DNA from: VXYL01 sp965203685
Lineage (GTDB): Bacteria > Pseudomonadota > Gammaproteobacteria > Pseudomonadales > Azotimanducaceae
Assembly: GCA_965203685.1 (NCBI GenBank)
Contig: OZ241908.1
Coordinates: 4,588,001-4,652,000 of the forward strand
Reading direction: 5' to 3'
Length of the DNA: 64,000 nt
The notes below the pieces were generated by a model. The model saw nothing but the letters and a program-made list of their open reading frames with translations, was not told where the DNA came from and did no database searches. The translations under genes were made by a program, and so were the position numbers. Position 1 is the first letter of the stretch. Each line of letters opens with the position of its first letter. Positions 37,142 to 46,142 of the stretch are shown here, piece by piece.

Positions 37142-38077
37142 TTAAGCCGCCAACACACGAGCGCCCGCGCCAAGGCCGACCCGCATCACGCGCTTCACGC
37201 CCGGCAACTCGCCAAGCCGGGCGGCGACCATCGCGGCGCCGTCCGGCAAACAGACCGCCTTCACCTGCGGCCCGGCGTCAATCGTGAAGAACACCGGCGT
37301 GCCCGCACGGCGCAGCGCCCGAACGGTTTGAATCGCATCGATCGTTGCGGCGTTCCAGTACAACAACCCGGGCCGCGTCGAGAGCATCAGGGCATGCAAC
37401 TTGAGGCAACTGTGCTCGGCGATGGCCGCAAGCGCTTCGAAGTCCCGGCGGCGAACTGCGAGGCATGCCCCGTCGAAGTCCGACGCCGTCGATTGCATCC
37501 ACGCCCCGTAGAACGGCGATGTGTGGCGCGACCGCTCCATGCCGTCGGTGGACGATACCGCCTTGACAGCATCCGACGTGATCGCGATGACGACCTCGAG
37601 CGGCCACTCGTCCCGGTCCAGGACAGACGAGGCGCCAGCGTCCGGATCGAGCGCGACGAAACCACCGAACATCGACCGCGCCCCCGACGCCGATCCGCGC
37701 CGCGCCCACGTCGCCAGCATCGCCGTCGGCAGGCCCAGCGCGAAAGTCTGGTCCACGGCGGTGACCAAGGCGGCAAAGCCGGACGCCGACGACGCAAGGC
37801 CGGCGCCGACGGGAAAGTTGCTGCAACTCGCGATGCGCATCGGTGGCAGCGCGAAGTCTTCCCGCAAGGCCGCGACGAGCCCGTCGACCTTGGCGTCCTC
37901 ACGCCGCTCGCCGTTGATCTCCAGGCTGTCCTCCGCCGCGGCGTCCACTTGCGTCCGCGTCGTCAAGCCGTCCAGCGTGATCGACAGCGAAGGCGTCGCC
38001 GGTACGTTGCCACGCCCCGGACGCTTGCCCCAGTACTTGACCAAGGCGATGTTGGGATGGGCAACGGCAACGGCCAT
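37142..38077 (-). CDS. mvaD: Diphosphomevalonate decarboxylase
   Basis: The 311-aa enzyme shows HPNIALVKYWGKRPGRGNVPATPSLSITLD at the start and SNFPVGAGLASSASGFAAL (the phosphate-binding loop). The decarboxylase-specific blocks are GSASGARSMFGGFV and SSTDGMERSRHTSPFY, the latter near the catalytic site. It uses ATP to make isopentenyl diphosphate. ATG 38077 places the KYWGK motif normally; the longer frame to 38131 overlaps the amidase end. It lies 13 nt after the amidase gene and 9 nt before the phosphomevalonate kinase gene. Confidence 0.95.
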   Translation of the reverse strand: MAVAVAHPNIALVKYWGKRPGRGNVPATPSLSITLDGLTTRTQVDAAAEDSLEINGERREDAKVDGLVAALREDFALPPMRIASCSNFPVGAGLASSASGFAALVTAVDQTFALGLPTAMLATWARRGSASGARSMFGGFVALDPDAGASSVLDRDEWPLEVVIAITSDAVKAVSSTDGMERSRHTSPFYGAWMQSTASDFDGACLAVRRRDFEALAAIAEHSCLKLHALMLSTRPGLLYWNAATIDAIQTVRALRRAGTPVFFTIDAGPQVKAVCLPDGAAMVAARLGELPGVKRVMRVGLGAGARVLAA

Positions 38078-38090
38078 TGGTGTCGCTTCG

Positions 38091-39548
38091 CTAGCGGTAG
38101 CCTGGTGCCGGGGTGAAGGCGAAGCCAGCATCCTCGAGGAACTGCGCCACGCCCAGCGTCACCAAGTCGCCGTATTCCGGCCCGATGATCTGCACCCCGA
38201 TCGGCAACCCGGCCTCGTCGGGACCCGTGGGAATCACCGTGGCGGGCAGGTAGGCCACGCTCGCCAAGCCAGCCCAGAAGACCTGGTCGAAGTAGGACAC
38301 CTCGGCGCCGTTGACCACAACGCGTCGCTCGCCGAAGGGGCGGTGATCGTGGGGGAAGGCCGAGGTCGCCATGATCGGGGCGATGACGACGTCGAAGCCA
38401 CCCCCTCCGGGCTCGAAGAAATCGTGCCACTGCCAGCGCAGGTGGGTGCGCTTCTCGTTGTTGGCGATCCAGTCCCGGAACCGCGCCACCTGCGAACGTT
38501 GGACCGTCGCGGCGATGCTCCCATCCTCGGGATCCAGGGCCGCCACGCGGCGTTCGACCTCGCGGTAGCGTTCTTCCGGTAGGCGCGCGGACATCGTGGC
38601 CTGCAGCAGGCATTGATAGACGGTGTGGGAATGTCGGGCATCCACCGGCCGCGCATCGAAATCGACCGCGGCGCCGGCATCCTTGAGGGCCTGTGCCACG
38701 GCATCCACCCGCGACGCCACGCTGGCGTCGACACGAGCCATGCCATCGTCCCGCCACACCGCGACCGACAACTCGCCGACCGGCTTCGTCAAGGGCTTGA
38801 GGTCGAGGGTCGTTCCCCGCGAGGCGATCTCGTCGGGACCGGCCATGATCCGAACGGCGGTCTCGACGTCGCGCGCTGACCGTCCCAGTGGGCCGATCAC
38901 GGAGATGTCGGAAGGACTCAGGATGCCCGCCATGGCGTGCCCGCGGGGCGGCAACAGGTTCCACGTCGGCTTGTGACCGAAAACGCCGCAGAAGTGCGCC
39001 GGGTTGCGGATCGATCCACCGATGTCGGATCCCGTCTCGATGCCCGTCAACCCGGCTGCCAAGGCTGCGGCCGAACCACCCGACGAACCACCCGGCGTGC
39101 GCCCGAGATCCCACGGATTGTTCGTCGTGCCGTAGATGTCGTTGTAGCTCTGGAAGTCCGAGAGCATCAGCGGCACGTTGGTCTTGCCGAAGATCACGGC
39201 ACCCGCGCCCTTCAGGCGCTGGACGGCGAGCGCATCCTTGGTCGCGATGTTGTCCTTCTGCTCCGGCACGCCCCACGTCGTCGGCGTTCCGGCGATGTCG
39301 TAGGACTCCTTGGTGGTCATCGGAACCCCGTGCAGGGGGCCGACATCGTCGCCGTTGGCGAGCGCACGGTCCGCCTTCTCCGCGTCGCCGAGCGCCTCGT
39401 CGCGCAACTGCACGATGATCGCGTTCAGATCCGCGTTGTACGAGTCCACGCGGTCGAAATACATCTTGAGCATTTCGACGCAGCCGACTTCGCGCGCCTT
39501 GATGCGCCGTGCGAGTTCGGTTGCGCTTGCGAATGCCAGTTCCGTCAT
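38091..39548 (-). CDS. Amidase signature-family hydrolase
   Basis: The 485-aa enzyme has the Ser-cisSer-Lys machinery. The Lys is in GVPMTTKESYDIAG; the two serines are in the Gly/Ser-rich segment GRTPGGSSGGSAAALAAG and in GSDIGGSIRNPAHFCG. It hydrolyses an unidentified amide. It overlaps the upstream sensor gene by 4 nt (ATGA) and is followed by the mevalonate genes within 13 nt, so it is in the same transcript. GatA is unlikely because gatB and gatC are not adjacent. Confidence 0.93.
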   Translation of the reverse strand: MTELAFASATELARRIKAREVGCVEMLKMYFDRVDSYNADLNAIIVQLRDEALGDAEKADRALANGDDVGPLHGVPMTTKESYDIAGTPTTWGVPEQKDNIATKDALAVQRLKGAGAVIFGKTNVPLMLSDFQSYNDIYGTTNNPWDLGRTPGGSSGGSAAALAAGLTGIETGSDIGGSIRNPAHFCGVFGHKPTWNLLPPRGHAMAGILSPSDISVIGPLGRSARDVETAVRIMAGPDEIASRGTTLDLKPLTKPVGELSVAVWRDDGMARVDASVASRVDAVAQALKDAGAAVDFDARPVDARHSHTVYQCLLQATMSARLPEERYREVERRVAALDPEDGSIAATVQRSQVARFRDWIANNEKRTHLRWQWHDFFEPGGGGFDVVIAPIMATSAFPHDHRPFGERRVVVNGAEVSYFDQVFWAGLASVAYLPATVIPTGPDEAGLPIGVQIIGPEYGDLVTLGVAQFLEDAGFAFTPAPGYR

Positions 39549-40336
39549 GAAGGGTCTCCCGTTGCGGTAGCCGACCGCGGACGGCCCCGTCCGGCAGGAC
39601 GGGCATCCGCAAGTTCGGCGAGATACGAAAACAAGCGTGCGATGTGGCCCACCTCGTCACTGCGCGCCAAGAGCGCCTCGCGTGCTTCCGCGGTGAGTTG
39701 GGGACCGTCCGCGGCAGGCTCGGCGTGTCCGGCCTGGCGCGCGACGTCCACGGTGTAGGCCAGCAGTCCACCCATGGGCTTCGCGGCGAGGTTGACCAGC
39801 CAAATCGCCGCGAATACGCCGACGATGAAGATGATGCAGATCAAGTACACCTGGCGTCCGATGGCGCGTTGGATCTTCAAGGCGATGAGCCCCGTGTCCA
39901 TGCCGACGTGAACGGTGCCAGCCACGCCCGCGAGGATCGGGCTGCCGACCTCGATGAAGTCGCCCATGCCGGGCAGGTTGCGTTCCACGGGTGCCGTTCG
40001 CTGCGGGTCGTCGGCGCGGATCTCCGCCGGGATGCCCGGCACGAAGGTGTGGGCCACGAACTCGCCCTGCTCGTCGGCGATGTAGATGTACTTGATGCCC
40101 TGGATTTCAACGAACTGGTCGATCAGCGACTGCAAGGCCGTGAGATTGCGGTTCAGCAGGATGTCCACGCTGGAGTCGGCGATCGTCTTGGCGATGTTGC
40201 TGGCGTTGCTTTGGTATTCCTCGGAGAGGTGCGTGTCCACGGTGTACACGGTCAGGATGGACGTCGCGAGTCCGATGCACCCGAACACCACGAATATGCC
40301 GAACAGCGTCTTCTGAAAGAGTTTCTTGACCTTCAT
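39545..40336 (-). CDS. Membrane sensor-like protein, periplasmic domain plus HAMP-like segment, no output domain
   Basis: The 263-aa protein has a first membrane helix (residues ~8-30, TLFGIFVVFGCIGLATSILTV) and a periplasmic domain of ~125 residues containing GIKYIYIADEQGEFVAH, like single-Cache sensors. The second helix is VYLICIIFIVGVFAAIWLV. A HAMP-like stretch follows, and the protein ends in a disordered Arg/Ala tail. No kinase, cyclase or methyl-accepting domain is attached. It may be a regulator or a truncated receptor. A GGAGG precedes ATG 40336. It is the first gene of the amidase/mevalonate transcript and overlaps the amidase start. Confidence 0.75.
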   Translation of the reverse strand: MKVKKLFQKTLFGIFVVFGCIGLATSILTVYTVDTHLSEEYQSNASNIAKTIADSSVDILLNRNLTALQSLIDQFVEIQGIKYIYIADEQGEFVAHTFVPGIPAEIRADDPQRTAPVERNLPGMGDFIEVGSPILAGVAGTVHVGMDTGLIALKIQRAIGRQVYLICIIFIVGVFAAIWLVNLAAKPMGGLLAYTVDVARQAGHAEPAADGPQLTAEAREALLARSDEVGHIARLFSYLAELADARPAGRGRPRSATATGDPS

Positions 40337-40412
40337 CGGGCCTCCCCGCCATGCGTCCCCGCCGCGCGTAAGTGGCCTAGAATACCCGTTGTCGGCCAAG
40401 GTGGAGGCCACG

Positions 40413-41720
40413 ATGGCGGCGCAAAGCAGCACGCGCCCACTGGTGATCGTCACGCTGTGCACCGTACTGCAACTCTGCTTCGGCACGGTGTACGCCTGGA
40501 GTTTCTTCCAGTCGCTGCTGGTGCGCGACCTCGGCTGGACCTACACCGACACGGCCTGGGCGTTCAGCACCACGATCTTCTCACTCGGGGTCTCTGCGGC
40601 CGTCGCGGGCGCGCTCTTGCCACGCCTCGGCCCACGCCTACTCGCCGTGACCGGCGGCGTCATGTTCGCCGGAGGTTACATGCTGGCGAGCCTGGCGCTC
40701 TCGATCGACTCCCTGATCCTCTTCTACATCGGTTACGGCGTAATCGGCGGCATCGGGATCGGGCTCGGCTACGTGACCCCCGTGGCGACCGCGGCGCGCT
40801 GGTTTCCCGAACGCACCGGGCTCGCGACCGGGGTCGTGGTGATGGGTTTCGGCGTCGGCGCATTGCTCCTCAGTCAGGGCCTCGCACCTTTCCTAGTGGT
40901 GCGCACCGAAGGCGATCTCACGATGGTGTTCTTCTGGCTCGGCGTGGTGTTCGCCGCTCTCGCCATTCCAGCGGGCCTTGCGTTGCGCAATCCGCCCCCG
41001 GGCTACGAAATCCCGGCGGTGCCCGGACGGGACGCCCCGATGGGCGACGACATCGATGCCGTGGCACCGTGCCTCCGATCACCGGCCTTTGCCGTGATGT
41101 GGATCGTGTTCTTCTTCAACATCTCCGCGGGCCTCGCCGTGATCAGCTTCCAGTCGCCGCTGCTGCAGGAGGTTTGGGGACTGGCCGATCCGACGGTGGA
41201 GCCCGAGATGCTCGCCGAATACGGCGCGATGCTGATTGCCGTCAGTTCCCTGTGCAACGGCGCCGGGCGCCTCCTGTGGGGCATGCTCGCCGACCGCATC
41301 GGTCGCGTGCAGGTATTCCGCTTGCTGCTGGCGACCCAAATGGTGGTGTTCGGCGTGCTGCTCACGGAAACCAACCCGATCATCTTCTCGGCGCTGGTCT
41401 GCTACGTGCTGCTCTGCTTCGGCGGCGGGTTCGCGGTCATGCCGTCGTTCATTTCCCGCGTTTTCGGTGCCGCGCGGATGTCGCCCGTCTACGGCGCGAT
41501 TCTCACCGCCTGGGCCGCGGCAGGTATTTTCGGGCCACTCTACGTGGGCTATCTGAAGGACGCCTACCCCGACCGGGCGGTCATGTACTGCTTCCTCATC
41601 GGGATCATGATGCTGGGCGTTGGCTGGGTGTTCACCTACCTCCTGAACGACGATCCGGTGCGGCTGCGCAAGCCCACGTTGGCGAGCACCCTGGCGGAGT
41701 TCGGCATATCGAGAGCATGA
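40413..41720 (+). CDS. MFS transporter, oxalate/formate antiporter-like
   Basis: The 435-aa protein has 12 predicted membrane helices and OFA-family features: CFGTVYAWSFFQSLLVRDLGWTYTDTAWAF in helix 1-2, GYGVIGGIGIGLGYVTPVATAARWFPERTGLATG and WGMLADRIGR in the central loop. Such proteins exchange small carboxylates; the substrate here is not known. ATG 40413 is preceded by GTGGAGG. It is divergent from the sensor gene with a 76-bp gap and is followed 64 nt later by an orphan binding protein. Confidence 0.88.
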   Translation: MAAQSSTRPLVIVTLCTVLQLCFGTVYAWSFFQSLLVRDLGWTYTDTAWAFSTTIFSLGVSAAVAGALLPRLGPRLLAVTGGVMFAGGYMLASLALSIDSLILFYIGYGVIGGIGIGLGYVTPVATAARWFPERTGLATGVVVMGFGVGALLLSQGLAPFLVVRTEGDLTMVFFWLGVVFAALAIPAGLALRNPPPGYEIPAVPGRDAPMGDDIDAVAPCLRSPAFAVMWIVFFFNISAGLAVISFQSPLLQEVWGLADPTVEPEMLAEYGAMLIAVSSLCNGAGRLLWGMLADRIGRVQVFRLLLATQMVVFGVLLTETNPIIFSALVCYVLLCFGGGFAVMPSFISRVFGAARMSPVYGAILTAWAAAGIFGPLYVGYLKDAYPDRAVMYCFLIGIMMLGVGWVFTYLLNDDPVRLRKPTLASTLAEFGISRA

Positions 41721-41784
41721 ATCTCCGGTCGCGCCGCACCACCGACGCGCCTACACTCCCATCGGCGAGATCGGTGGTTTGCCC

Positions 41785-43038
41785 ATGGTCATGAACCGAC
41801 GGTCATTGGTTCGCGCGAGCCTCGGGACGGCGCTGGCCGCGCCGGTCTTTCGCGCACGTGCGCAGGGTGGCGTGACCGACACCGCGTTCACGCTCGGCAT
41901 GTCCGCCGCGTTCTCCGGTCCGTCGCGGGGCTTGGGCATCGAGCTTTACCGGGGTGCAAGCACTTACTTCGGTCACGTCAACGACAACGGCGGGATCGGT
42001 GGTCGACAGGTCGCGCTCACCACTTACGACGACGGCTACCAGCCGGATCCGTCGGTGCGCAACACCGTCTCGCTGATGCTCGAAGACGACGTTTTCCTAT
42101 TGTTCGGCTACGTCGGCACACCCACCGTGACGCGGGTCCTGCCGCTGCTCAAGAAGTTCCAGGAACGCAACGTCTACCTGTTCTTCCCGTTCACCGGTGC
42201 CCAACCCCAGCGCGAACCGCCGTACGGCGAATTCGCCTTCAACCTACGCGCCTCCTACCGGCAAGAGACCGCCGGACTCGTGGACAACTTCGTGGGAATC
42301 GGGCGGCGACGCATCGCCGTGTTCTACCAAGCCGATGCATACGGCCGCAGCGGCTGGGCCGGCGTTCGCCGCGCGCTGGCCATGCACGGCGAGACGATCG
42401 CCGGCGAGGCCACCTACCGGCGGGGTACGAGATTCACGGGCAGCCTACGCGCGCAAGTGGAGATCCTCCTGGCGGCCAAACCGGAGGCGGTAATCTGCAT
42501 CGGCGCGTACGCCGCGTGCGCCGCTTTCGCGCGGGACGCGGTCGACCTCGGGCTGCACGTTCCCATCGCGAACCTGTCTTTCGTCGGCAGCGAGAACCTG
42601 CTCAAGCTGCTCGCGGATCTCGACGTGGACAGTACGCGCTACACCAGCGTGCTCGTGAACTCGCAAGTGGTGCCGAGCTACGAAGATGTCAGCATCCCGG
42701 CCGTGCTCGAATACCGGGACCTGATGGCGCGGTACGATCCCCAGCCGCCGGCCGAACTCCTGAAGGAGTCCTACGCGCCGTTTGCCCACAGCTTCGTGAG
42801 CCTCGAAGGATTCCTGGACGCCAAACTGCTGGTCGAGGTGCTACGTCGGCTCGGTGATCCACCCGATCGCCACGACTTGGAGCGGGCCGTGTACTCGGTC
42901 CGCGACTACGACCTCGGCATCGGCGAGCCGGTTTCCTTCGGCCCCGATCGGCGCCAGGGTTTGCAGAAGGTCTACTACACGGTGGTCGAGGACGGCCGAT
43001 TCGTCACGCTTGACGACTGGCGCGCCAAGTTCGCGTGA
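41785..43038 (+). CDS. Periplasmic ligand-binding protein (branched-chain amino acid ABC type), Tat signal
   Basis: The 417-aa protein begins MNRRSLVRASLGTALAAPVFRARAQG, a twin-arginine signal. It continues as a type I periplasmic binding protein of the LivJ/urea-binding group: FTLGMSAAFSGPSRGLGIELYRGASTYFGHVNDNGGIGGRQV, LLFGYVGTPT and RIAVFYQADAYGRSGWAGVRRA. No permease or ATPase genes are adjacent, so it may feed a remote transporter or act as a periplasmic sensor. Two in-frame ATGs (41785, 41791) are possible starts. The downstream lipoprotein gene starts inside its stop codon. Confidence 0.85.
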   Translation: MVMNRRSLVRASLGTALAAPVFRARAQGGVTDTAFTLGMSAAFSGPSRGLGIELYRGASTYFGHVNDNGGIGGRQVALTTYDDGYQPDPSVRNTVSLMLEDDVFLLFGYVGTPTVTRVLPLLKKFQERNVYLFFPFTGAQPQREPPYGEFAFNLRASYRQETAGLVDNFVGIGRRRIAVFYQADAYGRSGWAGVRRALAMHGETIAGEATYRRGTRFTGSLRAQVEILLAAKPEAVICIGAYAACAAFARDAVDLGLHVPIANLSFVGSENLLKLLADLDVDSTRYTSVLVNSQVVPSYEDVSIPAVLEYRDLMARYDPQPPAELLKESYAPFAHSFVSLEGFLDAKLLVEVLRRLGDPPDRHDLERAVYSVRDYDLGIGEPVSFGPDRRQGLQKVYYTVVEDGRFVTLDDWRAKFA

Positions 43039-43406
43039 CGACGCGAGCACACACCGTACCGGTGTGCCTGACCATGCTCCTGGTGCTCTCAGGCTGCATG
43101 CCCACTCAGCAGACCGCGTGGCAGTGTTGGCAGCAATGTGGGCGCGAAGTCTACCCCGAGTGTCGCGTCGAGCCCGCGAAGAGACTGGCGGCCAACAACA
43201 CGACGCACCGGATCGCCGGCGGCACAGCGATGCCACCCGCCCAGGTCGGCCGACTCACCCTGTCCGACGACGACGAACGGCCATACCCGAGGCACTGTAT
43301 TGCGGAACGCGCGGCCTGCGCCACGTTGTGCCGTGAGAGCGAGGATCGCACCCCTGGTCCCGACGCCGGCCTGGAGTCAGCCGAAGAGAATTCCACCTCG
43401 CCTTAG
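43035..43406 (+). CDS. Cysteine-rich lipoprotein of unknown function
   Basis: The 123-aa product begins at a GTG that overlaps the TGA of the binding-protein gene. It has a lipoprotein signal (VCLTMLLVLSGC, lipid-attachment Cys21). After the signal there are six cysteines in two clusters (C31-x3-C35 with C43, and C88 with C95-x3-C99), which suggests a disulfide-linked helical hairpin. The family is not recognised. The overlap with the binding-protein gene suggests the two act together in the periplasm. Confidence 0.65.
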   Translation: MTTRAHTVPVCLTMLLVLSGCMPTQQTAWQCWQQCGREVYPECRVEPAKRLAANNTTHRIAGGTAMPPAQVGRLTLSDDDERPYPRHCIAERAACATLCRESEDRTPGPDAGLESAEENSTSP

Positions 43407-43420
43407 ATCGGGAACCGCCG

Positions 43421-43735
43421 CTACGAGATGACCGAGTGCGGCGTGGGAACGATCCGCGTCACCTCGATGTCGGGCTGCATCAACTCGGCCACGCGGGGCG
43501 CGATGTCGTTCTTCCAAGTGTCGCTCTGGTAGACGTCCGCGTACTGCTGTTCGCGTTGTTCCTCCGACGCGAAGCGCCGCATCCAGACGTACGTGGCCTC
43601 GTCTTCGCCCCGGAAGCTGCCAGCAATGACCATGCCTTTGGAGACCTGGAACGGAATGATCGTCCCTTCCATGAACTCCACCCACTCGTCCATCTTGCCG
43701 TCGTTGATCTTGTAGCGCCTGAGTTCGTAGAACAT
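43421..43735 (-). CDS. NIPSNAP-family protein
   Basis: The 104-aa protein starts MFYELRRYKINDGKMDEWVEFMEGTIIPFQ and continues GMVIAGSFRGEDEATYVWMRRFASEEQREQQY, the single dimeric ferredoxin-like NIPSNAP unit. The biochemical role is unknown in bacteria. AGGAGA-type sequence precedes the ATG. It is divergent from the CoA-transferase gene with a 141-bp gap. Confidence 0.88.
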   Translation of the reverse strand: MFYELRRYKINDGKMDEWVEFMEGTIIPFQVSKGMVIAGSFRGEDEATYVWMRRFASEEQREQQYADVYQSDTWKNDIAPRVAELMQPDIEVTRIVPTPHSVIS

Positions 43736-43876
43736 CGCGTGGTCTCCTTTACTTTGGTTGTCGGGTGCTCATCGGTGGCGCAGTTTATACACGTTGCGTC
43801 ACGGCGAACGTGGCCGACAATGCGTCTTATACTGCCCCTCGCCACTCCGTTCCACTTCAGACCTTAGGAGGCGTAC

Positions 43877-45079
43877 GTGGCCGCACTCGACGGAATGCGC
43901 ATTCTCGACATGACCCAGTACGAGGCCGGCACGTCCTGTACCCAAAGCCTCGCCTTTCTCGGCGCCGACGTCGTCAAGGTCGAGCGGCCCCAGGTCGGCG
44001 ACCCCGGACGTGGACGTGCCCGGGGCGAAGCCCTGGACGCGGAGTACTTCGTCAATTGGAACAGCAATAAGCGTAGCGTGACCCTGCACCTCGATACGTC
44101 AGCAGGTCGCGACGTGCTCTTGAAGATGGTCCCGCACTACGACGTCTTCGTGGAGAACTACGGCCCCGGCGTGGTCGAGAAACTCGACATCGGCTACGAG
44201 GCCATGCGCGCCGTGCATCCCGAGATCATCTACGTGCGCATCAAGGGCTTCGGTACCAGCGGACCCTACGCGGACTACAAGTGCATGGACATGGTCGCGC
44301 AGGCCGCAGCGGGCGCGTTCTCGATCACCGGCGAACCGGACGGGCCGCCCATGCGCCCCGGGCCCACGATGGGCGACGCCGGCACCGGCGTGCAGGCGGC
44401 GCTCGCCATCACAGCCGCCTGGGCGCAGAAGCAGCGCACCGGCGAGGGGCAGTACGTCGAACTGTCCATGCAGGAAGCGATGACCTACTACCTACGCACC
44501 GCCGTGTCGCGAACCCGCTTCGGGGCGGAGCCCACGCCGCGCATCGGCAACGGCGACAATCCGTTCGTGTCGCTGTACCCCTGCCGCGGCAACGGGCCGA
44601 ACGACTACGTGTTCATCATGGCGGTCAACCCACGCATGTGGGCCGCCGTGTGCCGCACTATTGGCAAGCCGGACCTGCTCGACGACGACCGCTTCGACAC
44701 GGCCGCGAAGCGGCGCGCGAACTCGGGGGCCTTGCGTGGCAAAGTCGAGGCATGGACCCGCAGCCAGTCCAAGCAGGAGGCCATGACCGCGCTCGCCGAG
44801 GCCGGGGTCTGCGCTAGCCAGGTCTACGAGACCAACGACCTGTTCACCGATCCGCACCTGCTGGCCCGCGATTTCGTCCAAACCGTCCACCACGCGCAGC
44901 ACGGCGATGTCCGCCTGCTCCGCTGGCCGGCGCGGATGTCGAAGAGCCATGTCGCCATGAAAGGCGCGCCGCTCTTAGGCGAGCACACCGACGAGGTGCT
45001 CGCCCAGGATCTCGGGCTTTCCCAAGCCGACATCGACGAGTTGCGCGCCGATGGCGCGCTCGGCACGGAAGCCCACTAA
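43877..45079 (+). CDS. Type III CoA-transferase (CaiB/BaiF family)
   Basis: The 400-aa protein starts LDGMRILDMTQYEAGTSCTQSLAFLGADVVKVERP. It has WNSNKRSVTLHLDTSAGRD, VENYGPGVVEKL and the catalytic Asp in YKCMDMVAQAAAGAFS. It moves CoA between carboxylic acids via an aspartyl anhydride; the substrates are unknown. AGGAGG at 43866-43871 decides the GTG start. The following exonuclease-like gene starts 17 nt after its stop. Confidence 0.93.
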   Translation: MAALDGMRILDMTQYEAGTSCTQSLAFLGADVVKVERPQVGDPGRGRARGEALDAEYFVNWNSNKRSVTLHLDTSAGRDVLLKMVPHYDVFVENYGPGVVEKLDIGYEAMRAVHPEIIYVRIKGFGTSGPYADYKCMDMVAQAAAGAFSITGEPDGPPMRPGPTMGDAGTGVQAALAITAAWAQKQRTGEGQYVELSMQEAMTYYLRTAVSRTRFGAEPTPRIGNGDNPFVSLYPCRGNGPNDYVFIMAVNPRMWAAVCRTIGKPDLLDDDRFDTAAKRRANSGALRGKVEAWTRSQSKQEAMTALAEAGVCASQVYETNDLFTDPHLLARDFVQTVHHAQHGDVRLLRWPARMSKSHVAMKGAPLLGEHTDEVLAQDLGLSQADIDELRADGALGTEAH

Positions 45080-45096
45080 CAGCGCGCCCTCCCGTC

Positions 45097-45951
45097 ATGG
45101 CCGTCCAAGTTCACCTGGTGGACGGTACGTTCGAGCTGTTCCGCTGCTTCCACGGTGCGCCCCGCCACGTCAACGCCAAGGGTGAGGAGGTCGGGGCTGT
45201 CCGCGGCCTCCTGCACACGCTGCTGTCACTGCTCAAGGCCGACGACTCAAGCCACGTGGCGGTGGCGTTCGATGCGCTGCCCGCAGCGCCTAGACCGGTC
45301 AAGGATGAGCCAGGAATGCTGATTCGGCGCCAAGCGCCACTCGCGCTGGAAGCGGTGCGGGCACTCGGCATCCAGGTGTGGCCGATGGTTCGCTTCCAAG
45401 CCGACGACGCGCTGGCGACCGGTGCCCGCGTGCTCAGCGAGGACGCCGACGTGGAGAGGATCCTGCTCTGCACCAGCGACACGGATCTGTTCCAGTGCAT
45501 TCGCGGCGAACGCGTCGTCGTACTGAATCGCATCACCAAGACGATCACCGACGAGGCGGCGTTCCGCGACCGCTACCGCGTCGCGCCGGCGCAGTTGCCC
45601 GACTACCTCGCCTTGGTTGGCGCACCGGCCAAGGGGCTGCCCGGGGTGCCGCGGTGGGGGAAACGGACGGCGAGCGCGATGCTCGAACGCTATGGGACGA
45701 TCGAGCGGATACCCGAAGATCCGGCGGACTGGGAACCGGCGGTTGCCGGCAAGGCCCGGCTGGCCGCGGAACTCCTCGCCCGCCGCGACGAAGCGCTGCT
45801 CGTGAAGCGCCTCGCAACCCTGAGAGACGACCTGCCGATCGATTGTTCGCTGGGTTCACTGGCGTGGCAAGCCTTGGACGAGGCGCGGCTCGAGAATGTC
45901 GTTGCCAGGACTGAATCAGACGACTTGGTGGCACGAATAGCCCGGTGGTGA
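45097..45951 (+). CDS. 5'-3' exonuclease-like protein (PolA N-terminal/FEN family), variant active site
   Basis: The 284-aa protein has the FEN fold: VHLVDGTFELFRCFHG with the first metal Asp, VAVAFDALPAAPR, the acidic pair in QADDALATGARV and CTSDTDLFQCI, and an H3TH-like segment GVPRWGKRTASAML. Where family members have two metal-binding Asp in GDxxDNxPGV, this protein reads GAPAKGLPGV, so both ligands of the second metal site appear to be lost. It may be a DNA-binding but weakly nucleolytic version. It is probably cotranscribed with the CoA-transferase. Confidence 0.83.
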   Translation: MAVQVHLVDGTFELFRCFHGAPRHVNAKGEEVGAVRGLLHTLLSLLKADDSSHVAVAFDALPAAPRPVKDEPGMLIRRQAPLALEAVRALGIQVWPMVRFQADDALATGARVLSEDADVERILLCTSDTDLFQCIRGERVVVLNRITKTITDEAAFRDRYRVAPAQLPDYLALVGAPAKGLPGVPRWGKRTASAMLERYGTIERIPEDPADWEPAVAGKARLAAELLARRDEALLVKRLATLRDDLPIDCSLGSLAWQALDEARLENVVARTESDDLVARIARW

Positions 45952-46124
45952 CCAAAGGCTCATCGACGGCATCCGCGGAGTGATCCGGCTGTCACATGCT
46001 CTGATTCACCCAGGCTCAATTTCAAAGTAATCACATCCTGTGTCGTTCAATCGAACGGTCGGACTGCTATGGGTTCGGCAGGAGCCGGCACCTTTTCGAG
46101 CCTTGTGATACGGTCGTTGCGTCG

Positions 46125-46142
46125 AAAGGAGGTTGGGCGATC
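46125..46142 (+). promoter_or_regulatory. Strong Shine-Dalgarno ahead of an ATC codon
   Basis: AAAGGAGG (46125-46132) lies 7 nt before ATC at 46140, which is in frame with the TauD-like ORF. The codons after it (INYTRALPGNFGVEVVDP) match the expected N-terminal region of TauD-type enzymes. No ATG, GTG or TTG occurs in frame at that spacing. Either ATC initiates, or an original ATG has mutated. The gap 45952-46124 shows nothing else. Confidence 0.6.
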
